From contig WQXF01000014.1 of the NCBI GenBank assembly GCA_009784985.1, forward strand, positions 1-36,504: a DNA stretch of 36,504 nucleotides. Reading direction: 5' to 3'. Source of the stretch: Clostridia bacterium. GTDB taxonomy: Bacteria > Bacillota > Clostridia > Christensenellales > Aristaeellaceae. Below are positions 31,482 to 36,504 of the stretch, one piece after another. Numbering within the stretch: the first letter of the stretch is position 1; every line of letters begins with the position of its first letter. A program made the position numbers and the translations under genes. The notes under the pieces are model-generated. The model saw only the letters and a list, made by a program, of their open reading frames with translations. It ran no database searches and was not told the DNA's origin.

Positions 31482-31545
31482 CAGGGCAAAAGCGTTTGAG
31501 AATAGTTCTTTTCAATTCAGTGATTCTATGCGCACCACCGCTTCA

Positions 31546-31767
31546 GAATCCCCCCGCCACTGCGGTGGCCCTCTCCTCAATTCGCCATTGTCGCGCTGCG
31601 GCGCTCTGTGGCTCATTGGCCTTCCGCGCCGTCTCATCGCGCCGCTGGCGCGACGGCGCTCCGGCCCCCTTTGGCAAGGGGAGTATGGGATTTTAGCGAA
31701 GTTTTCGTTCCTAACCCCTACCTTCCTTGTTAAAGGGAGGGGAACCGCCGCAGCGGTGGAGGGATTC
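31546..31767. repeat. MITE-like repeat, family B, copy 3 (long form, overlaps spoIVFB 3' end)
   Basis: A 222-base element in the opposite orientation to the copies at 4906 and 8303. It begins GAATCCCCCCGCCACTGCGG and ends CGCAGCGGTGGAGGGATTC. It carries an additional GC-rich insert of roughly 80-100 bases (about 31572-31675) containing further small palindromes such as CGCGCCGCTGGCGCG. The last 38 bases are translated on the minus strand as the C-terminus of the SpoIVFB-like protein. It fills the rest of the gap after the CDP-glucose-dehydratase-like gene. Confidence 0.8.
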
Positions 31768-32632
31768 TCACAGCCTGTCCCGCCGTGCTCCCAGGCCGGT
31801 CCAGCAGGGCGCGCAGCAGTGTGGCTTCATCCAAACGGCCCACGGGGCGCATGGTGGCGTCCACCACCTCAAAATCATGATAACAATGGGCGCTTAGGCG
31901 CTGGATCAGTCGCTCCAGGGGCAAATCTTCCCGCACCACCCAATGCCGGGCAGGCAGCGCACCCTGCCGCTTGAGCAATGTGCGGTTGTTCATCACACGA
32001 TGCAGCTGGGTATAAGCCGGGGTGTTACGCTCGCACAGCGCCGCGTATATCAAATAACTGCCGGAAAGAAATAACGTAAGGTTAAGCGTCCCTTGCCCCA
32101 ATCCCCACGCGCCCAGGGCCAGGGCGGCCAGCCCCAGCGCCACGCCCAGCGTAGAGAATACACGTAGCGCTCGCTGCTCGCCGAGCCAAACACCGGCCCA
32201 AGCGGCACAAATTCTGCCGCCGTCCATAGGCAGGGCCGGCAGCAAGTTAAACAGCATAAGGGTAAGGTTCGAACGCACAAACAATGCCGCCGTTTCCAAC
32301 GAAAGCAGATCGCTACGCGCGCACAATACGGCGGCCATCCCCAGGGTGAGATTGATGAAGGGCCCGGCCAGCGCAATGAGGGACGCCTGCCAGGGCCGCA
32401 GTTGTCGCCAGCCTTCCAGCCGCGCTGACGCGCCAAAGGGCATCAGCTCAATCTGTGCCACGCGCACTCCCAGCGCCAGCGCCGCCAGCACATGCCCCAA
32501 CTCGTGGAGCAACAGCGCCGCCAGCATGGCGCCCAGTTGCGTACCCTGGGCCATGAGCAACATGGCTGCGCAAAGCACCGGAAATGCCGGATGAATCTTA
32601 ATCTCGGTATCGCCCCAAAGCGTTGCTTTCAT
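31730..32632 (-). CDS. spoIVFB: Site-2 (M50) intramembrane metalloprotease, SpoIVFB-like
   Basis: A 300-residue membrane protease. The zinc motif is HELGH at 43-47, and the third ligand is in the NLLPALPMDGGR stretch near residue 140 (family form NxxPxxPLDGG). Several membrane helices are visible. After about residue 210 comes a cytoplasmic part with a CBS-like stretch (RHWVVREDLPLERLIQRL, FEVVDATMRPVGRLDEATLLRALL). SpoIVFB cleaves pro-sigma-K in the mother cell; the upstream SpoIVFA-like gene supports this. The last 12 or so residues (RIPPPLRRFPSL) and the stop are read from a family B repeat, so the natural end is replaced. The start is ATG 32632. Confidence 0.9.
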   Translation of the reverse strand: MKATLWGDTEIKIHPAFPVLCAAMLLMAQGTQLGAMLAALLLHELGHVLAALALGVRVAQIELMPFGASARLEGWRQLRPWQASLIALAGPFINLTLGMAAVLCARSDLLSLETAALFVRSNLTLMLFNLLPALPMDGGRICAAWAGVWLGEQRALRVFSTLGVALGLAALALGAWGLGQGTLNLTLFLSGSYLIYAALCERNTPAYTQLHRVMNNRTLLKRQGALPARHWVVREDLPLERLIQRLSAHCYHDFEVVDATMRPVGRLDEATLLRALLDRPGSTAGQAVRIPPPLRRFPSL

Positions 32633-32640
32633 ACTGTGCG

Positions 32641-33348
32641 CTATTGCCCGCGCAGCCGGTCGGTGGGATTAAAGGAGCGCCCGTCGCGCCGTGCCTCAAA
32701 AAAGAATCGGTCCTGCACCGCGCCTATAATCTGCCCGGCTTCCAGGGGATCGCCTTCGCGCACGATGCAGGTCACCAGATCGCCATACAGGGTTTCTGTG
32801 CCATCTTCGTGGCGCACGCGGACCATGTAGGCCGCGCCCTCCCCCTGGGTAACGGCCATCACGTCGCCCGCCGCCGCCGATATTACGCTTTGGGCTTCGC
32901 ATTCGTACTCAATCCAAGGTTCGTTTTGTTTCCACGCGTGCACTACGCGGCCGGTGGCAGGCAACAGATAGGCGCCCCGGTCGTCGTCCACATTCCAAAA
33001 CACCAGCGCACTCTCCGGCAGCAAGTTGCGCACGAATTGTAGGCGGCCCAAGGATTCGTCCAAATCCATGGTCACCACGTCCCGCACGGTGCTGGACACG
33101 CTTTGCGCCCAGGGCTGCCGGATGTTGCCCACCGCCAGCACGCACAGCACAACGGCAACGCACAGCGCACAATCTCGCAGCAAGCGCTCGCCTATCTTAA
33201 AGGCCTCGGACTGCCTGGGGGTAAAACGCGTGCGTACGCCGGGCTCCCCCCGCTTCACAAGGGAAACGACTTGGGGTTCGGCCCGGGGCCGGTCGCGCAC
33301 CTGTGTAGACGATACACGAATGATATGCGGTTCACGCTGTTGGCTCAT
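32641..33348 (-). CDS. spoIVFA: SpoIVFA-like protein with degenerate M23 domain
   Basis: A 235-residue protein with one membrane helix (residues about 60-80, DCALCVAVVLCVLAVGNI) and a C-terminal LytM/M23-type domain. Recognisable M23 strands are MVRVRHEDGTETLYGDL, VREGDPLEAGQIIGAV and RFFFEARRDGRSFNPTDRL. In active enzymes these carry zinc ligands (HxH, YAHL); here the histidines are replaced (YGDL, RFFFE), as in Bacillus SpoIVFA, which regulates SpoIVFB instead of cutting peptidoglycan. The start is ATG 33348, seven bases after GGAGGG. The stop is eight bases before the SpoIVFB start, so they form an operon. The pair would control sigma-K activation during sporulation. Confidence 0.82.
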   Translation of the reverse strand: MSQQREPHIIRVSSTQVRDRPRAEPQVVSLVKRGEPGVRTRFTPRQSEAFKIGERLLRDCALCVAVVLCVLAVGNIRQPWAQSVSSTVRDVVTMDLDESLGRLQFVRNLLPESALVFWNVDDDRGAYLLPATGRVVHAWKQNEPWIEYECEAQSVISAAAGDVMAVTQGEGAAYMVRVRHEDGTETLYGDLVTCIVREGDPLEAGQIIGAVQDRFFFEARRDGRSFNPTDRLRGQ

Positions 33349-33428
33349 GCCGATCCCTCCATCCCTTATCATCCCATGCATATGCGGGCAGGGGGCGGGA
33401 TACGCGCGAAAAAACGTGAGCCCGTCAT

Positions 33429-33782
33429 TTAATTACTACATGCTTCAACTCTTACGCTTTTAGCAACTATCTCAAAGATTATACTTTCCGCCCATGAGCT
33501 TATGAACGAATATGAGTTTAGCCCAACGGTTTCTTTAACGGAAGCTCCGCTGTCAAGAATATTCATTACAGCCTTATCGATTAGTTCTTTGGATGAATTT
33601 ACTGCCAATCGGATTATATCTTGACCAATAGAATGACTGTCTCTGATTTCCCAATACTCCTCAAAGAATAGCCTTAACTTTTTGCAATTCCATTGCTTAA
33701 AGACTACTTCTACATACTCTTGGCATATAAAGATGTGCATTATCTTACCATCTGCAAAGTCGTAATCTTGAATATGCTCCAC
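33429..33782 (-). CDS. Hypothetical small protein, possible immunity protein
   Basis: A 117-residue soluble protein that I do not recognise. The GTG start (33782) follows AAGGAGG by five bases, so it is expressed. It is mostly beta then alpha (YVEVVFKQWNCKKLRLFFEEY, SKELIDKAVMNILDS) and has no signal or membrane segment. Composition is clearly AT-richer than the core genes, which suggests transfer. Its size, charge and the neighbouring 33832-34149 gene resemble immunity proteins of polymorphic toxin systems; this is inference only. Confidence 0.65.
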   Translation of the reverse strand: MEHIQDYDFADGKIMHIFICQEYVEVVFKQWNCKKLRLFFEEYWEIRDSHSIGQDIIRLAVNSSKELIDKAVMNILDSGASVKETVGLNSYSFISSWAESIIFEIVAKSVRVEACSN

Positions 33783-33831
33783 TAAAACCTCCTTGAGCTA
33801 GTAGCTCGAAAGAAAGGCATTGCTATTTTTC

Positions 33832-34149
33832 CTAAATCACTCTGCCATCGTTTTGCTCAACTCTTGTTGGTTCATTAAACTCAGAAAGTTCAATCATGCT
33901 GCCGCATTTTACTTCTTCTGCCGCATCATCGCAACCAACCACAGGCGAGTGGAATATTTTTGAAATCTTAACAGCGCAAACATAATACTCCAAGTAATTT
34001 GGGTCGTCCTCATCCAAGCAATTGTTTGTTTCATAAACTCCCATGCTTGTTGAACTACTAAAAACAAGGCCGTTTTTGAAATAAATTTTTAAAGGATAGT
34101 TGTTTGGATTCATCTTGGCTAATTCAGGCATCAAGCTTCTAATCTCCAT
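33832..34149 (-). CDS. Hypothetical small protein, possible immunity protein
   Basis: A 105-residue acidic, soluble protein not recognised as a known family. It contains a short beta-rich stretch (YPLKIYFKNGLVFSSSTSMG), then YVCAVKISKIF and an acidic tail. The start is ATG 34149, two bases after GGAGGA. The start codon overlaps the stop of a short upstream ORF (34139-34225), as immunity genes often overlap their toxin genes. The GC content is low. No membrane helix or signal sequence is visible. Confidence 0.65.
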   Translation of the reverse strand: MEIRSLMPELAKMNPNNYPLKIYFKNGLVFSSSTSMGVYETNNCLDEDDPNYLEYYVCAVKISKIFHSPVVGCDDAAEEVKCGSMIELSEFNEPTRVEQNDGRVI

Positions 34150-34225
34150 TTCCTCCTACCAATCGTATTCCCGCAGGAGCAGATGGAACAATGAAGGCAA
34201 CTAATCCGAGTGAAGAGCCTTGCAT
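34139..34225 (-). pseudogene. Short orphan ORF, possible toxin C-terminal remnant
   Basis: From the ATG at 34225 the frame encodes 28 residues (MQGSSLGLVAFIVPSAPAGI, then RLVGGNGD), with the TAG just inside the 33832-34149 gene. The same frame is open upstream of the ATG into the GNAT gene, but in that gene's shadow. A short C-terminal piece ending in the start of a small gene is what a truncated toxin-immunity cassette would leave. The evidence is positional only; it may be spurious. Confidence 0.3.
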
Positions 34226-34251
34226 TTTTCCGAATGATTGAAAGACAGATT

Positions 34252-35256
34252 TTATAGATACATTATTTCTTTTTCCATCACCGCAAATTTCCGTACCACC
34301 GTAAACCCGGTGTGCAAGTACAGCCGCTGCGCATGGTTTTCCACGCCGGTAAACAGCGTGGAGAAGGTTGCGCCCACCGCAATAAACTCTTGCATCAATA
34401 GATGAAACAACACCGTGGCGATGCCCCTGCCGCCAAACTCCGGATCGGTGCAGATGCCCGTGAACCAACCCCGACCGCTGGGCTCCAAATCCACCGGTCC
34501 GGTAAACCCCACGATGTGTTGATCATACGTGGCGGCCAGGATGGGGCGGGGATTGGGGCTTTGGGTCTCGTCTTGTAACACCTTGCGCCAGTATTCGCTG
34601 CCCACCCCGTCGCACATACGATCAAAATCATACCCCAGCGCCACGTTGTAGCGCCCGGTTGAAATGCCTTGCGCCGCCAATGCCTCGCGCCTTTGCTCAA
34701 GATTTGGCGCAGCGGCATACCGGGCCAGGGGAAGGTACATGGCGATCTCGTGGGCTGCCACGGCAAAACCTTTGTTTAGCAGAAAGCCGTAACCCTTGCA
34801 ATCCTCGTCCACGCCGGGCGCTTTGTTGTGATCGTGGCCGGATGTGCCGGGGATGCGCCAGCCAAGCTGCACCGGGTTGCGGTCGCTTACCAAGATGCGC
34901 CTTTTGCCCGCCGCGCGTCCGGCTGCGATAAAGGCGTTAAGCAAAGCCGTGCCCACGCCCTGCCCAAACCGCCCAGGCGTCACAAACAGAGCGGTGAGGT
35001 ATATGGGTGTGTTTTCGGGCGTTTCGCCCGGCAGATACGAACCCTGCAAAACACCGTGTACAAAACCTTCGAATTGCCCTTTTCTCTCGGCAACCAAGCA
35101 GATCGCTTTGCTTCCACCGGGAATCCCATGGATCAGCTCTTGCGAAAAATAGTCGGCTGTTATAGGTTTGTATACCACCTCGCCCGCGCTTGCGCTGCTA
35201 TTCCATAGGGCGACGATATTGGGAATGTCTTCGGAAATCATGGGGCGGATGTTCAT
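34252..35256 (-). CDS. GNAT acetyltransferase with two tandem domains
   Basis: A 334-residue protein with two GCN5-related N-acetyltransferase folds. The first is residues 1-160, with LTALFVTPGRFGQGVGTALL (acetyl-CoA loop R/QxxGxG/A form). The second is 170-334, with GWFTGICTDPEFGGRGIATVLFHLLM and a final YLHTGF strand. Each has the VxPxxxGxGxG-type pyrophosphate loop. The substrate is unknown. The start is ATG 35256 after AAGGAGG; an upstream in-frame stretch is not conserved. It follows the NamZ gene by 13 bases and probably shares its transcript, so a cell-wall-sugar or amino-sugar role is possible but not shown. Confidence 0.88.
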   Translation of the reverse strand: MNIRPMISEDIPNIVALWNSSASAGEVVYKPITADYFSQELIHGIPGGSKAICLVAERKGQFEGFVHGVLQGSYLPGETPENTPIYLTALFVTPGRFGQGVGTALLNAFIAAGRAAGKRRILVSDRNPVQLGWRIPGTSGHDHNKAPGVDEDCKGYGFLLNKGFAVAAHEIAMYLPLARYAAAPNLEQRREALAAQGISTGRYNVALGYDFDRMCDGVGSEYWRKVLQDETQSPNPRPILAATYDQHIVGFTGPVDLEPSGRGWFTGICTDPEFGGRGIATVLFHLLMQEFIAVGATFSTLFTGVENHAQRLYLHTGFTVVRKFAVMEKEIMYL

Positions 35257-35269
35257 AAACGAACCTCCT

Positions 35270-36421
35270 TTAATATAGATGATACGCGCGCTTTTCCTCT
35301 TGGAAAGCCGCCAGCAGCGGCTCATGGAATTCGATCAAACTGCGGGCATCCAGCTTGCCGGTGCGATAGGCATCGGTGCCCAGGATACGGTCGGCATGGT
35401 ATATCCCATTGGCCTGATCTGGCTGGAGCCACTCGAAGGAATCAGGGTGCAAACGCCGTACCATATCCAATAAATGCAGCCCCGCCACAAAAGGATCGGC
35501 CACGTTCCGGTCGGTGATGTGCAATTGCACGCCGTGGCAAAGGATGTTGGCATGCTTGGAAAATGTGGGTGTAAAACTAGCGCGGCGAATCCCCAAACCG
35601 GGCAGCGATAGGGCGCGCATGCCGGCTTCCAAACGCCCCGCATCCACCCAGGGTGCGCCAACCAACTCAAAAGGTGTGGTGGTGCCGCGTCCCTCGGATA
35701 GGTTGGTGCCCTCAAAAACGCATGTGCCCACAAAACACAACACGGTGGCCAGGGTGGGGCAGTTGGGCGAGGGGATCACCCATGGGATGTCCAAATCATC
35801 CAGCAGCAAATCCCGCTTCCACCCTTCAAGGGGCACAACAAAAAGCTCCAAATCCAGGCCAAGAAACCCTTTGGCCCAAAGGGCATATTCCCCGATGGTG
35901 AGGCCATAACGTGTAGGCAGCGGGTACGCCCCCACAAAAGAAGCGAAGACCTGATCCAGTACGGTGCCTTGCACCCGTTGGCCCCCCAGGGGATTGATCC
36001 GGTCCAGCACCACCACCGGCTTGCCCGCGCTGGCGCAGGCTTCCATGGCGTACGACAGCGAATACAGGTAGGTGTAAAACCGCGCGCCTACATCCTGCAT
36101 ATCAAATACTAGCACATCAAAGGCGTCGAGCATTTCCTTTGTCATGCGTTGGGTGTCGCCGTATAGGCTGTAAACCGTTACGCCGGTTTCCTGATCTGTG
36201 GTTGCCGTCACCTGATCGCCCGCTTGCTCCGCGCCCCGGATCCCGTGCTCACAGCCAAACAATGCCGTCAATTGATAACGCTCGTAAAACAGGTCGATGG
36301 CGGAGCGAAAATCCCGGCTGATGCCCGTGGGATTGGTCATCAACCCCACGCGGCGGCCACGAAGCAACCCGTCGGCTTTGTTTAGGCCATCCAATCCGCT
36401 GTACACACGCGCTTTTTTCAC
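35270..36421 (-). CDS. namZ: Exo-beta-N-acetylmuramidase NamZ-like (DUF1343, GH171)
   Basis: A 383-residue protein of the DUF1343 family, whose Bacillus member NamZ removes terminal MurNAc from peptidoglycan fragments. Family stretches are GRRVGLMTNPTG near residue 23, FGCEHGIRG, TVYSLYGDTQRMTKEM, VFDMQDVGARFYTYLYSL, VLDRINPLGG, LPTRYGLTIGEYA, PSPNCPTLATVLCFVGTCVFEGTNLSEGRGTTTPFELVGAP and the C-terminal catalytic-half residues. No signal sequence is obvious, so it probably works on imported muropeptide sugars. The GTG start overlaps the stop of the upstream gene (GTGA, four bases), so translation is coupled. GNAT follows downstream. Confidence 0.93.
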   Translation of the reverse strand: MKKARVYSGLDGLNKADGLLRGRRVGLMTNPTGISRDFRSAIDLFYERYQLTALFGCEHGIRGAEQAGDQVTATTDQETGVTVYSLYGDTQRMTKEMLDAFDVLVFDMQDVGARFYTYLYSLSYAMEACASAGKPVVVLDRINPLGGQRVQGTVLDQVFASFVGAYPLPTRYGLTIGEYALWAKGFLGLDLELFVVPLEGWKRDLLLDDLDIPWVIPSPNCPTLATVLCFVGTCVFEGTNLSEGRGTTTPFELVGAPWVDAGRLEAGMRALSLPGLGIRRASFTPTFSKHANILCHGVQLHITDRNVADPFVAGLHLLDMVRRLHPDSFEWLQPDQANGIYHADRILGTDAYRTGKLDARSLIEFHEPLLAAFQEEKRAYHLY

Positions 36422-36504
36422 AGCTCTTCCACCTTTATCTTTTTGGCGTAGTCAAAGGCTCCAAACACCGTGGCGTGGTCCTTGCCGATCAGCGCGCCGC
36501 GGCA
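36418..36504 (-). CDS. 3' end of an unidentified gene (truncated by window edge)
   Basis: The last 28 codons of an ORF that enters from the right edge: it ends GKDHATVFGAFDYAKKIKV and EEL before the TGA at 36418-36420. The TGA overlaps the NamZ start by four bases, so it is the preceding gene in the same operon. The stretch LIGKDHATV has a faint likeness to the DnaA C-terminal signature GRDHxTV, but the context of a cell-wall-sugar operon argues against this. No function is assigned. Confidence 0.6.
   Translation of the reverse strand, partial: CRGALIGKDHATVFGAFDYAKKIKVEEL

Noticed and set aside
32641..33348. SpoIVFA-like protein considered as an active M23 endopeptidase
   Set aside because: Zinc-ligand histidines at both motif positions are replaced, and the adjacent M50 protease points to the SpoIVFA regulator role.
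36418..36504. Edge fragment as DnaA C-terminal domain or RAYT transposase end
   Set aside because: Only a six- to nine-residue resemblance (GKDHATV) is visible and the operon context with NamZ does not fit; 28 residues are too few.

Overview
The window looks like chromosome of a GC-rich, anaerobic, spore-forming member of the Clostridia. The evidence is a set of sporulation genes (a ylbJ/spoVV-type membrane protein and a spoIVFA-spoIVFB pair), acetate fermentation genes (pta-ackA), a T-box-controlled serS, a reverse rubrerythrin with a PerR/Fur-type regulator, perfect Gram-positive Shine-Dalgarno sites and TTGACA/TATAAT promoters. A finer taxonomic placement cannot be made from the sequence alone.

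Layout. (1) 1-5963, core genes: tRNA-Asp, ylbJ and tmcAL on the minus strand, and divergently pta-ackA and then yceD(DUF177)-rpmF. (2) 6122-19886, a carbohydrate region. A YesM/YesN-type two-component pair (14312-17529) is divergent from a CUT1 ABC transporter (solute-binding protein and two permeases, no ATPase). Downstream on the same strand lie a DUF4832 secreted protein, a uroporphyrinogen-decarboxylase-family protein, galE and a ferredoxin-like aldo/keto reductase. A GH78-type alpha-L-rhamnosidase converges on the response regulator. The simplest reading is sensing, uptake and breakdown of a rhamnose-containing glycan or glycoside. (3) 20059-23665, accessory genes: a secreted caspase-fold peptidase, a patatin-like protein that has lost both catalytic residues, and an AT-richer membrane-anchored SH3b protein. 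(4) 23764-29370: serS with its T-box, a small convergent RNA/peptide locus, a HAD phosphatase plus a MORN-repeat protein, and the radical-SAM/TIGR03915 pair. (5) 29376-33348: Fur regulator and reverse rubrerythrin, a CDP-glucose-4,6-dehydratase-like protein lacking its catalytic residues, and spoIVFA-spoIVFB. (6) 33429-36504: two AT-rich small genes next to a short orphan ORF, a double GNAT acetyltransferase, a NamZ-type exo-muramidase and the 3' end of one more gene.

Two families of short palindromic repeats are scattered between genes. One is about 27-30 bp, GC-rich and ends in CCCCTAC. The other is 120-220 bp, MITE-like and bounded by GAATCCCYCC ends. In two places a repeat supplies the last codons and the stop of a gene (response regulator, SpoIVFB).

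The strongest candidate for something undescribed is the 25350-25680 interval behind serS. There a consensus promoter and a strong terminator define an RNA of about 80 nt on the plus strand. It overlaps a 31-codon minus-strand ORF that carries an 11-base perfect Shine-Dalgarno sequence, an arrangement like a type I toxin-antitoxin locus. The three proteins with enzyme folds but erased or atypical active sites (patatin, CDP-glucose dehydratase, and to a lesser degree the aldo/keto reductase) and the possible toxin/immunity remnant are further leads. All functional statements come from reading motifs; no database search was possible.
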